DNA of 64,000 nt from Planctomycetota bacterium (GTDB lineage Bacteria > Planctomycetota > UBA8742 > UBA2392): positions 104,221 to 168,220 of the forward strand of contig JAHBYA010000009.1 of assembly GCA_019636195.1 (NCBI GenBank), read 5' to 3'. Positions 54,521-63,499 of the stretch are shown here, in pieces; the first letter of the stretch is position 1, and each line of letters starts with the position of its first letter. The notes beneath the pieces are model-generated. The model was given only the letters and a program-made list of their open reading frames with translations. It ran no database searches and had not been told where the DNA came from. The translations under genes and the position numbers were made by a program.

Positions 54521-55258
54521 ATGCTCAAAGCACTGGCTGAGGGCGTGATCGACCTGTTTCTGCCGCGGCACTGCGCGGTGTCGGGGCGACCGTTGCTCGA
54601 CGACGACGCCGGCCCCGTGGCCGCCGAAGTGCTGCGCCGGGCTGAGCTGGTCGGCGCCGACTACTGTACGCGCTGCGGCGCGCCCCAGGGCGCCGGCGTG
54701 GGCGTGATTGGCGAGTGCCTGTCGTGCCGCGAGGTGCGCGACGGCTTTGGCACGCGCGAGATTGTCGCCGCGGGCCGCTACGCGGGCGTGCTTGAAGACA
54801 TGTGCCTTGCCTTGAAGTTCGGGGGTGCCCGCGAAGTCGCCAGGCCCCTGTCGGCATGGCTGACGCCGCTGCTGATTGAGCGCGGCATTGCGGACAAGAT
54901 CGATGCAGTCGTGCCGGTGCCGCTTTCGGCGTTGCGCACGCTTCAGCGCGGCTACAACCAGGCCGAGTTGATCGCGGGCGGGCTGGGCCTGGGCAAGCCG
55001 GTGCTGAACGCCCTGCGGCGCATGCGGCCCACAGACCGGCAGGCGATGCTCTCGCTGGCGCAAAGGCGGCGCAACGTCGAAGGCGTGTTCAAGGCGCGCA
55101 AGCCGGCAGTGATCGAGGGCAAGACCTTGCTGCTGGTGGATGACGTGATGACCAGCGGGGCCACGTTTGCCGAAGCCGCCCGCACACTCAAGCGAGCAGG
55201 CGCCAAGGCCGTGTACGGCGCCATCGCCGCCCGCGCCGCCCTGGGCGAAGACTCGTGA
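54521..55258 (+). CDS. ComF family phosphoribosyltransferase-like protein
   Basis: 245 aa. N-terminal Cys pairs (YCTRCGAPQ, GECLSCREV) form a zinc-binding finger, and the C-terminus has the PRPP-binding signature LLLVDDVMTSGAT. ComF proteins function in DNA uptake in competent bacteria, but many are present in non-competent species with unknown roles. It stands in a divergent arrangement with the aldolase/dehydrogenase. Confidence 0.9.
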   Translation: MLKALAEGVIDLFLPRHCAVSGRPLLDDDAGPVAAEVLRRAELVGADYCTRCGAPQGAGVGVIGECLSCREVRDGFGTREIVAAGRYAGVLEDMCLALKFGGAREVARPLSAWLTPLLIERGIADKIDAVVPVPLSALRTLQRGYNQAELIAGGLGLGKPVLNALRRMRPTDRQAMLSLAQRRRNVEGVFKARKPAVIEGKTLLLVDDVMTSGATFAEAARTLKRAGAKAVYGAIAARAALGEDS

Positions 55259-55580
55259 CTGAGTCAGATGAACTGGGCCAGCAGCCATTGAGGGAGGACA
55301 AGAGCCCGGAGCGCCAGCGACGGGGCGACCAGCCAACCGCTTGCGGCAAGACGCGGGCGAGGCGCGTTTTGCGCGAAAGGGCACCTTGCAACTCGTCCCG
55401 TGGTAGCGCTCGTGGCGCCGCCGGGTGCAGCCGTCAGTCAATTCTACCGGTGCCACGGGCTTGCGCCCGCGGTTCCTGTTTGAGTCAGGGCAGTATCGGG
55501 GCCACTCAGTTGCCCTGTTTTCGATTATGCCGGTGGCGATTCGTGTTGCGCGCGGCTAGAAACCCACGCAGGAGAACGCC
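55259..55580. other. Intergenic region with planctomycete-like repeat motif
   Basis: A gap of about 320 bases before apt with no supported gene. Near 55300-55330 it contains GAGCCCGGAGCGCCAGCGAC, a type of intergenic motif that I recall as frequent in planctomycete genomes. No promoter or hairpin was settled. Confidence 0.4.
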
Positions 55581-56096
55581 ATGGAATCAATCAAGAAGCT
55601 GATCCGCGACATCCCCGACTTTCCCAAGCCCGGCATCATCTTCAAAGACATCACGCCGATCCTGGGCGATCCCGCCGCCATGGCCGCCATCACTGGCGCG
55701 TTTGAAAAGGCCTTTGAGGGCCTCAAGCCCACGCGAGTGGTCGGCATTGAGAGCCGCGGCTTCATCTTTGGCGCGCTGCTGGCCAGGGCCATGAACCTGC
55801 CGTTCACGCCCGTGCGCAAGCCCGGCAAGCTGCCCTACGACAAGATCAGCGTGCAATACACGCTTGAGTACGGCGAGGGCACGCTGGAAATGCACACCGA
55901 TGGCGTCACGCGCGACGACCGCGTGCTGGTCATGGACGACCTGCTGGCGACAGGCGGCACCGCGGCCGCCACCTGCGAGTTGATCGAGAAAGTCGGCGCC
56001 AAGGTTGCCGGCGTCGGCTTTGTCATCGAGCTCGCATTTCTGGAAGGCCGCGCCAAGCTCAAAGGCCGCAACATCGTAAGCCTTGTGACGTTCTGA
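55581..56096 (+). CDS. apt: Adenine phosphoribosyltransferase
   Basis: 171 aa. It salvages adenine to AMP. Diagnostic segments are the N-terminal IPDFPKPGIIFKDITPIL, the GIESRGFIFGA region and the PRPP-binding VLVMDDLLATGGTA. The start has GGAG upstream. It stands alone; the PDZ protein gene is convergent. Confidence 0.96.
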   Translation: MESIKKLIRDIPDFPKPGIIFKDITPILGDPAAMAAITGAFEKAFEGLKPTRVVGIESRGFIFGALLARAMNLPFTPVRKPGKLPYDKISVQYTLEYGEGTLEMHTDGVTRDDRVLVMDDLLATGGTAAATCELIEKVGAKVAGVGFVIELAFLEGRAKLKGRNIVSLVTF

Positions 56097-56106
56097 GGCG
56101 CGGCCG

Positions 56107-57531
56107 CTACTCGCCGACCTTGACTTCAGATTGCTCACCGCCGCGGCGCAGAATGGTCAGCGTGACTTCACCCTTCTGATCGCTCAGCAGTTTCAAAAAC
56201 GCCTGCAGGTCCATCGCTTCGTCGATCGACTTCTCGCCGATCTTGATGATCACGTCGCCGCTGCGCAGACCGGCTGTACGGGTGGGGCTGTCGCGGTCGG
56301 GGTTCTGGCTTACCTGAAAGCCTGCCTTGGCCTTGCCGCCGAAGCTGCTTTGCAGGATTTCAGGGTCCACCTTCATGAAACGTTCAATCCCGCGCCAGCC
56401 CGCCTTGGGCGCCGCAACCGGCTTGGCGGGCATCACTACGACGCGCATACCCTTTTCGATCTTCGCCTTCTTTTCGGGGTCGGGCAGCGCGCCGCCGATC
56501 TGGTCAACGGGCGAGTTGGGCTGCGTGATGTCATTGTAATGCTGAGTAATGGTCAACTCGTGCAGAAGCCTGCCGTCGCTGCCGCGAATCTCGACCTTGC
56601 TGCCCTTTTCGGGCACCGCGCCGGACTTCACGTCGATCAGCACCCACACGTCCTGGGTCTTTTCGCGCCACGTCGCGTTGGCGACTGTACCTTCGAACAG
56701 CGGGGATGTTTCGGACGTCGCCGGCTTGTCAGGCGCGACCGCGCCCTCAAAGAAGCCCTCGGTCTTTACCTTGGCCTGCGCCTGCTTCATGGAATCCGTG
56801 AACACGGCGGGTGTGAGCAGCACGCGGTTGCCCAGCGCCTTGCTCGGGTCGTTCAGCCCGCCCAGCATGCGGCCGATGCCGCCGCCCTGCGGCTCTTCTT
56901 TGCCGGGCTTCTGGCCCACCACGCCCAGCACCTTGCCGTCCAGTGTGACCACCAGCGCGCCCAGGCAGTCGGCGATGTAGCCGTCCAGCCCGTAGCACTT
57001 GCCCTGTTCAATGACCGCGTTAATGCGTGCCAGCCGGAAGAACTTCGCGAAGTTCAGCGTTGCGTCAAAGGCGCCGATAACCACCACCTGTTCGCCGATA
57101 CCCGGCACTTCCACTTTCTCGGGCAGCGCCAGGCCGTTTCCGGCACCCTTGCCGCCGTAAAAGCGCACGTTGGCGTCCTTGTTTTCCAGCGCCTCGACTG
57201 CGGGCAGCGGCGTGCCGGCCTTGTTCAGGGCAAAGTTCTCGTTGGTCGGCGCCGCGCCGCGCCCGCCGAACATGCCCGCCATGCCCGCAAGGTTGTTTGC
57301 GAACGGCTGATTGCTGAGAATCACCAGTCCGCCTTCACCGATCAGCACGCCGGTGGCGGAATTGTCCGTTTCCATGTTCTGGCCCATGGCGCTGGACTTG
57401 GTCTTCCAGGTCAGGCTGACGATGTTGCCCTCGTACTTTGCCAGCAGCGCGCGCAGTTGCTCGGCTGTAGGTTCGGCGTGCAGTGAAGCGGCAAACAGCG
57501 CAATCGCGCCAAGGCAGACAAGTCTGGTCAT
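56107..57531 (-). CDS. Secreted PDZ-domain protein with degenerate protease-like fold
   Basis: 474 aa from ATG 57531, with a signal peptide (RLVCLGAIALFAASLHA). The middle (about 25-200) has strands like a trypsin/DegP-type core, but the expected nucleophile GNSGG reads DCLGALVV, and no catalytic His-Asp-Ser set was found. A PDZ domain (about 385-474: GLRSGDVIIKIGEKSIDEAMDL) closes the protein. It may be an inactive protease-like chaperone or adapter in the envelope. Confidence 0.7.
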   Translation of the reverse strand: MTRLVCLGAIALFAASLHAEPTAEQLRALLAKYEGNIVSLTWKTKSSAMGQNMETDNSATGVLIGEGGLVILSNQPFANNLAGMAGMFGGRGAAPTNENFALNKAGTPLPAVEALENKDANVRFYGGKGAGNGLALPEKVEVPGIGEQVVVIGAFDATLNFAKFFRLARINAVIEQGKCYGLDGYIADCLGALVVTLDGKVLGVVGQKPGKEEPQGGGIGRMLGGLNDPSKALGNRVLLTPAVFTDSMKQAQAKVKTEGFFEGAVAPDKPATSETSPLFEGTVANATWREKTQDVWVLIDVKSGAVPEKGSKVEIRGSDGRLLHELTITQHYNDITQPNSPVDQIGGALPDPEKKAKIEKGMRVVVMPAKPVAAPKAGWRGIERFMKVDPEILQSSFGGKAKAGFQVSQNPDRDSPTRTAGLRSGDVIIKIGEKSIDEAMDLQAFLKLLSDQKGEVTLTILRRGGEQSEVKVGE

Positions 57532-57638
57532 CGTACGCTCCTGTGCTCTGCTGTGATCAGACAAAGAAACGGATCAACTGAGTGCAAACCCTGAGTTGGC
57601 CGTTTTCCCTGTTCCTCCGTTGCTCCGGATTCAACCCT

Positions 57639-58646
57639 TCATCCGCGCCGCGGGCCGCGGTCTCGCCTTGGCGGACGTGTGCCCGGGGGGCTTCGCTTTT
57701 GCCCGTCGCGCCTCGGCGGCCTGTCGCCGCGTGGCTTGCCGTCGCCCTGCGACCGGTCGCCGGGTCTGCGGCTGTGGACTCGCGCTGATGTCTTCTTCTG
57801 GCCTCCGTGACTGGTCGTGCGGGCGCCGATTTTCTTTCGCTTGAAACCGGTGGCTTCGCGCGGAAAGCGGCTGGGGCTGACGGGCTCGTTTTCGTAGTCG
57901 GTCTTGCCGGTTTCGGCGTCTTCGACATAGCTGAGCATAATGCGCGTCTCGTCGCCGCGCAGCTTGCGCACCGCGCCCGCCGGCAGGTCGGAAAGCTCAA
58001 TCACGCCGATGCGCTCGCGCGTGATCGCCTTCAGCGGGTGGCCGTACTTGTAAAAGATATCGCGCAGTGCGGGCGGCAGTCCGGCGTACACCGTGATCCA
58101 GACTTCCGAGCGCGCGGCGCTGCGCTCGGTGATGCGCAGGGGCTCAAACTTGCCGCCATTGAAAGCGTAAAACAGCGCCCGCTCAATGTTCGACGCCGCC
58201 TCTTTGCCGAGGCTTCCCCCGACCACCAGCTTGTACACCTTCGGAACCTTGTAGCGCGGGTGCGTCAGCACGTTTGCCACACGCCCGTCGTTGGTGATCA
58301 CCATCAAGCCGCGCGAGCCGCGGTCCAGGCGGCCGACGCTGAACAAGCGACCCTGTTCGCCGGGGATCAACTCCTTGAACGCATCGTCGCCTTCGGTGTC
58401 GGTGAACGCCACGCCCTCCCGCTTGTGCAGGATCCAGTAGGCGGACTTGGGCAGGCTCAGACGCTCGCCATCGACAGTGATTACATCGCGCAAAGGGTCG
58501 GCGCGCACGCCCAGCACACTGACGATCTGGTCGTTGACTGTCACGCGCCCCTCGACAATCAGCTCTTCGCAGGCACGGCGCGAACCGTAGCCCGCGCGGG
58601 CAAGTATTTTCTGAAGGCGTTCTTTGGTGGAATCGTCGTGGGACAT
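57639..58646 (-). CDS. 16S/23S rRNA pseudouridine synthase (RsuA/RluB type)
   Basis: 335 aa from ATG 58646. An S4 domain (RLQKILARAGYGSRRACEEL) precedes the pseudouridine synthase core with the catalytic Asp in VGRLDRGSRGLMVITND. The C-terminus is a long Arg/Lys/Pro/Gly tail (about 275-335) likely to bind RNA. The exact rRNA position is not predictable here. Confidence 0.92.
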   Translation of the reverse strand: MSHDDSTKERLQKILARAGYGSRRACEELIVEGRVTVNDQIVSVLGVRADPLRDVITVDGERLSLPKSAYWILHKREGVAFTDTEGDDAFKELIPGEQGRLFSVGRLDRGSRGLMVITNDGRVANVLTHPRYKVPKVYKLVVGGSLGKEAASNIERALFYAFNGGKFEPLRITERSAARSEVWITVYAGLPPALRDIFYKYGHPLKAITRERIGVIELSDLPAGAVRKLRGDETRIMLSYVEDAETGKTDYENEPVSPSRFPREATGFKRKKIGARTTSHGGQKKTSARVHSRRPGDRSQGDGKPRGDRPPRRDGQKRSPPGTRPPRRDRGPRRG

Positions 58647-58726
58647 GAGGACCTCGCAAACCGGCTCCCGCCGGAAGCGCAAGGTTGTAACAGCCGCGCC
58701 GCATTGCGGTAGGCACGGTACGCCGC

Positions 58727-60892
58727 CTACTCGGTGGGCGTTTTCTCGGGCGGGCCCTTTACAGCCTTGGTGCGGATCGTGCCCGCCTTCAGGCGCTCGT
58801 ACATCACCAGGTCGCGCTTGACCAGGTCTTCACGGCCCATGCGCTTGTGCAGCCGCGCCCGGTTGTAGTACGCGCCAGCCATGCGCGGGTTGTGTTGCAG
58901 GCACATGTCCAGGTCGCGCAGCGCGCCTTCAAGGTCATCGACGCGGCTGCGCACGATTGCGCGGTGATAAAACAGCTCGGGCTCGTCGGGTGCGGCCAGA
59001 ATCGCCTGGGTCAGGAACGCCTGTGCGTACTCGAGCTTGCCCTCACTCTTGAGCAACTGGCCCTTATAGAAGTGCCCCTCGTAGCGGGCCGGGTCAAGGT
59101 CGATCAGCAGGTTGAAGCGCTCGGTGGCGGTCTCGTGGTCGTCAGCGTCGAAGGCCTCTTTGCCGTCGGCCAGCAGCTTGTCGTACAGCGACTTGCGCAG
59201 CTCTTCCAGCCCCGCCAGTTGCCGGCGATCCAGTCCTTCGTTGACCAGCCGTCTCCAGGCGCGGGCGGCTTCAGTCAGTTCGCCGCTTTCCACCATGCCG
59301 CGAATCTGCGTTACCAGGGCACGGCCACCGGGCGTGAGCTCGGCGGTCGGGCTGTCGGCGGGCGGCTCAAGTTTGCCTTCGTCGCCTTCCAGCTTGAGGC
59401 GTTGCAGGCTCAGGGTAATCGGCCCGCCAAGCTCAAGCTCTAGCTTGATGTGGCTGTCGATGCCCAAGTTCACGAACGTGGTGTGGTTTTCCATGCTGCC
59501 GACCACCAGCGTGAACGCACAGCCGCGCTTATCCAGTATGTTGTACGTGTCCACCACCCAGCGAATGTCGCTGCCCTGTGCCGAGTACTCGGGCTCAAGG
59601 GCCACCGCCACATGCTTCACGTCGGCGGGCAGGGCTTCCAGCAGATCAAACAGTCGCTGCACGTCCTCTACATTGAGAGGCTTGACGCCCTTGACGCGCA
59701 CGACCAGCCGGTCTTCGTGGGTGCCGATGTGCAGCCGGTCGGTGAATTGCAGCGTGTGGCTGCCCTCGATCTTGAACTGTTTGCCGGCGGCAAAGGCCAG
59801 CGGCATGCGGCGGTCGGCGGCTCGCAATTCCAGAAAAGTCGCGGGCAGCAGCTCGGGCTCGTTGTCGGCGCGGTACACCACGCCCATGCGCGGGTACAGC
59901 TCGCGCAGCGGGGTCACGTTGCGCCCGCTCGTGAACTGCTCGCGCTGGGCCTTGAGCCCGTCGCGATAGAGCTTCTGGCTGTCCAGTCCGCGCAGGTCAA
60001 CCGGGTGCGGGTTCAGCGGGCGCCGTGTCCACGGGCTGGGCGCCGCCGGCAACTGGTGGCGGCGGATCAGCTTCAGGTCAACCAGCACGTCGTCGATGTC
60101 GCCGTAGCGGTCTTTGGGGTCCTTGGCGATCATGCGCAGCACAACGCGGCTGATTGTCAGCGGTACTTCGTTGCGCACGATGCTGGGGGCCACCGGTTCT
60201 TCACAGTGGTGGCGTGCGATCAGGTCAAAGTTGTTTTCGCCCCGGAATGGCAGCGCGCCCGCAAAGCACTGGTAGGCGGTAATGCCAAGACTGTAGATGT
60301 CGGTCCGAAACTCGACCGGCATGTACTCGGACTGCTCGGGCGCCATGTATGCCACGCTGCCCATGAACTGCCCGGCGCTTTTGTCATTCTCGCCCTCTTC
60401 AAGGCGCGCCAGCCCGAAGTCGAGTATCTTGATCACGCCGTCGTCGCCGATCACCAGGTTGCCGGGCTTGATGTCGCGGTGGACAATCCCGTTGCGATGC
60501 GCGACTGACAGGCCGCGCGCCACGCCCTCGACGTAACGCAGCGCCTCGTCAATTTCCAGCGGCCCGCGTTTCAGGCGGTCTTTCAGGTTTTCGCCCTTGG
60601 CGAACTGCATGACGATAAAGTGGTACTGGCTGTCCGTGCCCACGTCGTAAATCTGGACGATGTGCTCGTCTTCCAGCTTGGCGGCGAGGCGCGCCTCGCG
60701 CAAAAAGCCCTCGACGTGCTCGGGCCGCTTGGCCCAGCGTTCGTCCAGCAGCTTCAGCGCAACTTCTTTACCCAAGCTAAGCTGGTTGGCCAGATACACC
60801 GCGCCCATGCCGCCGGTGCCCAGCAACTTCGTGATCCTGCAACCGCCGATGGTTTTGCCGACAAGCTTGAAGGCCGTGTTGTCTGAAGTCAT
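58727..60892 (-). CDS. PknB-type serine/threonine kinase with STAS-like and TPR regions
   Basis: 721 aa. The kinase domain (about 15-290) is complete: GTGGMG (25-30), Lys47, HRD (138-140), DFG (158-160), APE (184-186). Residues about 365-480 resemble a STAS-like alpha/beta unit (VRVKGVKPLNVEDVQRLFDL, then VVDTYNILDKRGCAFTLVVG). The C-terminal quarter contains TPR units (AYYNRARLHKRMGREDLVK). No transmembrane helix is visible, so it is cytosolic. Combination with STAS suggests partner switching, inferred only. Confidence 0.88.
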   Translation of the reverse strand: MTSDNTAFKLVGKTIGGCRITKLLGTGGMGAVYLANQLSLGKEVALKLLDERWAKRPEHVEGFLREARLAAKLEDEHIVQIYDVGTDSQYHFIVMQFAKGENLKDRLKRGPLEIDEALRYVEGVARGLSVAHRNGIVHRDIKPGNLVIGDDGVIKILDFGLARLEEGENDKSAGQFMGSVAYMAPEQSEYMPVEFRTDIYSLGITAYQCFAGALPFRGENNFDLIARHHCEEPVAPSIVRNEVPLTISRVVLRMIAKDPKDRYGDIDDVLVDLKLIRRHQLPAAPSPWTRRPLNPHPVDLRGLDSQKLYRDGLKAQREQFTSGRNVTPLRELYPRMGVVYRADNEPELLPATFLELRAADRRMPLAFAAGKQFKIEGSHTLQFTDRLHIGTHEDRLVVRVKGVKPLNVEDVQRLFDLLEALPADVKHVAVALEPEYSAQGSDIRWVVDTYNILDKRGCAFTLVVGSMENHTTFVNLGIDSHIKLELELGGPITLSLQRLKLEGDEGKLEPPADSPTAELTPGGRALVTQIRGMVESGELTEAARAWRRLVNEGLDRRQLAGLEELRKSLYDKLLADGKEAFDADDHETATERFNLLIDLDPARYEGHFYKGQLLKSEGKLEYAQAFLTQAILAAPDEPELFYHRAIVRSRVDDLEGALRDLDMCLQHNPRMAGAYYNRARLHKRMGREDLVKRDLVMYERLKAGTIRTKAVKGPPEKTPTE

Positions 60893-60986
60893 GGTACCGG
60901 CTATGTCGGGGACTCAGGGACAAGCCATGGTAGCGCGCACCGCGCCAACGGAACAGAAGCCAAGCCGTATTAACGGCGGAGAAACC

Positions 60987-61556
60987 ATGCGGATCGGCTT
61001 GACCCTGCTGCTGCTTTGCACCCTTGCCGGGTGCGTGACCGAACAGGTGGATGAAAGCGGTAAACCCATCGGCAAGGCAGCGCTTGACAAAGACCTGGTG
61101 ATGGACAAAGACGGCCGCATCATCGGCCGCCCTACCCGGTTGGTTGCGCCGCACACCATCATCATCAACGGCGGCACACCCACCGAGCGCGAGATCAGGT
61201 TGCTGGGCGTACTGGGCCTGCCCGAGCGAGAAGCACCCGTCACCTTCAAGAAGGCCCAGGAGTGGATGCACAAGTACCTGGCCCAAGAAGAAGAGATTTT
61301 CATCAAGCCCGCGATGGACTCTGACCTCAAGGCCCGCGTCATCTACGGCATCGTCTATCTGTACGCCCGCGACGAACGCACCGGCGGCGTTTTGGACAAC
61401 GCCTACGTCATCGTGAACCAGGCCATGCTAAGCCAGGGGCTGGTCAAAATTCGCGAGGCCCGCGAGATCGACGACGAGTGGCTTCGCGACCGCATGATCA
61501 CCACGGAAAAGGAAGCCAAAGAAAAGAAGCTGGGTCTGTGGTCGGCCAAGCCGTAA
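60987..61556 (+). CDS. SNase-like lipoprotein
   Basis: 189 aa from ATG 60987 (GGAG seven bases upstream). Lipobox TLAGC gives an envelope lipoprotein. The body resembles staphylococcal nuclease-like OB folds (IRLLGVLGLPE, then YLYARDERTGGVLDNAYVIV, NQAMLSQGLVKI), but I do not see all catalytic residues, so nuclease activity is uncertain. Ends LGLWSAKP, as do many thermonuclease relatives. Confidence 0.75.
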   Translation: MRIGLTLLLLCTLAGCVTEQVDESGKPIGKAALDKDLVMDKDGRIIGRPTRLVAPHTIIINGGTPTEREIRLLGVLGLPEREAPVTFKKAQEWMHKYLAQEEEIFIKPAMDSDLKARVIYGIVYLYARDERTGGVLDNAYVIVNQAMLSQGLVKIREAREIDDEWLRDRMITTEKEAKEKKLGLWSAKP

Positions 61557-61639
61557 TGCAATCGCCTATTTTGCATATCTTCTGCTGGTGAATCCTGATT
61601 CAAGCGTGCTAAACTCTAGCCTCCAATCTGGGGACAGTG

Positions 61640-63031
61640 ATGGCACGTTGGCTGTTGATTCTCGCGTTGGCGGGGCCCTTGGCCGCGCAGTCCGAAAGTA
61701 CGTTGCTGGAGAGCGTTGGCACACCCGTCAGCGCTGACGTTTCGCCCGGCGCAACTGAGGTGCTTGCGCATGCGTTTCAGCTTGCGCGAACCACAGCCGC
61801 CGAAGACGCGGTCTTCACAGGCCTGCGCTTGCACAACGCCGGCACTGCTGCCGACTGCCTGCGCGCCCAGCTTTGGCTTGACTCAGATGGCAACGGCGCC
61901 TTCGACGCGATGAGCGATGCGCTGCTGGGGCAAGCTGGCGGCGCCTTTCCGGTAACTGTTACGCTGCCTGAACCGTTGCTGATCCCCAACGGCCAAGTGC
62001 GCGCGCTGTTCGTGACGCTGGACGTTTCGCCCAACGCCGCGCCAGCTTCAACCATTCAACTGCGCGTTCAGTCCGGCGATGTCAGCATGAGCGCTTACAG
62101 CGTAAGCGGCAGCGCGGTCACCGGCGGCACGCTCACGGTGGTCGGAAGCACCGCGCCGCGACTTGCGCTGCTTTCGCAACCGGCGGGTGCATGGGCGGAT
62201 CAGCCGTTTACAATCCAGCCTGTACTTGAGCTGCTGGATGCCGCAGGCCAACGCGTCACGACCGACAACACAACGGTCGTAACGGCGGCCATTGCCCCCG
62301 GCACGGGTGCCTTGAGTGCGGTATTGGGCCCCACGGCTGCATTGACTGCGACTGCCGCCAACGGCGTCGTGACCTTTACGGGCCTGAAAGTCAGCACCGC
62401 GGGCAGCGGCTTTGCCCTGCACTTTTCAGCCGCCAACTTTGCCGGCGCGTTGACCGCGAGTTTTGACGTGGGCGCGGTGACGCTGGCCCTGCATGTCGCG
62501 CAGCAACCCGGCGGCGCAAAGGCGGGCAAACCGTTTGAGGCCCAGCCGCGCATCGAGTTCCGCGACGCCGGCGGCGTTGTTGCAAGTGTGAGCCACACAG
62601 TGACGGCCGCGCTGGCAGCGGGGCCGGGCAACTTGACCGGCAACACACAGGCAAAATCGGCAAACGGCGTGGCCACTTTCAGCAACCTTGCGGTCGATCA
62701 GCCGGGCACCTACCGCCTGCAATTCACAGCACCCGGCGCTACCGGCACCCAAAGCCAGCAATTCAGCGTCGGCAGCAGCACCAAAGGAACCAGTACGGAA
62801 GAAGAAAAATCAGGCTGGTTCGGGTGTGCGGTGTCAGAGTCCATTGGCGGCCTGGTCGCCTTGGCCCTGATGTTGGCGTTGGTTGCAAGGCGCAGGTCCA
62901 TGTTCCCTGCATCGTTGACCAGCACTGAAACGAGGCATGCAGGAAGGGTCTGGGACTCGGGCACTCTCGACAAATCGAAGCGTTTGAGTACTGACGGGGA
63001 ATGGCATTGCCGCAATGCTGTACGGCAATGA
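61640..63031 (+). CDS. Ig-like surface protein with C-terminal sorting-type tail
   Basis: 463 aa. A signal peptide ends LAGPLAAQS. After a 150-residue N-terminal part there are repeated beta-sandwich units starting RLALLSQPAGAWADQP and LALHVAQQPGGAKAGK, each carrying F-x-G-L/NLAV strands. Near 385-425 a Ser/Thr/Glu stretch precedes SGWFGCAVSES, a hydrophobic helix and RRR, which fits MYXO-CTERM-like sorting tails. Unlike these, about 37 residues follow the RRR, so a late frameshift or fused extension is possible. Confidence 0.72.
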   Translation: MARWLLILALAGPLAAQSESTLLESVGTPVSADVSPGATEVLAHAFQLARTTAAEDAVFTGLRLHNAGTAADCLRAQLWLDSDGNGAFDAMSDALLGQAGGAFPVTVTLPEPLLIPNGQVRALFVTLDVSPNAAPASTIQLRVQSGDVSMSAYSVSGSAVTGGTLTVVGSTAPRLALLSQPAGAWADQPFTIQPVLELLDAAGQRVTTDNTTVVTAAIAPGTGALSAVLGPTAALTATAANGVVTFTGLKVSTAGSGFALHFSAANFAGALTASFDVGAVTLALHVAQQPGGAKAGKPFEAQPRIEFRDAGGVVASVSHTVTAALAAGPGNLTGNTQAKSANGVATFSNLAVDQPGTYRLQFTAPGATGTQSQQFSVGSSTKGTSTEEEKSGWFGCAVSESIGGLVALALMLALVARRRSMFPASLTSTETRHAGRVWDSGTLDKSKRLSTDGEWHCRNAVRQ

Positions 63032-63499
63032 GGCTCAAGTTTGCGGCTCCGCACCCAAGAGGTAGCTCCTGCCTGTTGAGAATCAGGATCGACCGACGCC
63101 ACGTCCGACCCCACGCAGAAGAGGCGGCACCCAAAGCCAAGAGGCGCGAAGAAGCCGAAGAGGAAGAGCGCAAGGCCGCGAGCAGGAAAACGCAAAAAAG
63201 GAAAGAACCTGAACGCCGCAAAGAAGGCGAACTAAAGACGTAAGCGGCGACAGAGTAGTAGTGGAGACCCCCGCGCAGAACGGGGCTTCTAGTGGTGCTT
63301 CGGAGCTCTTTCGTGTCCAGCCGGCTCTACTGCGAGCGGCTATGACACTCATGCGCAGAAGTCATCGCGCTAACTGACGCGATCGGATTGAATCATGACT
63401 GCCCCGTTTGCACAAGTTGGCTGGAGACAACCACCCATTGTAGTATTGTGAGCTTGGTCCCTCGTTTTCTCTCGCCAACTCTTAGTAAAGGAGTGCCGA
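63032..63499. other. Gap with a basic gene remnant
   Basis: A 468-base gap. Between 63090 and 63240 one frame reads a Lys/Arg-rich sequence (KKPKRKSARPRAGKRKKGKN) ending in a stop, and another reads a Glu/Lys/Arg coiled-coil (AKRREEAEEEERKAASRKTQ). Neither has a convincing start. It looks like the 3' end of a decayed gene. The rest holds no supported feature. Confidence 0.4.
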
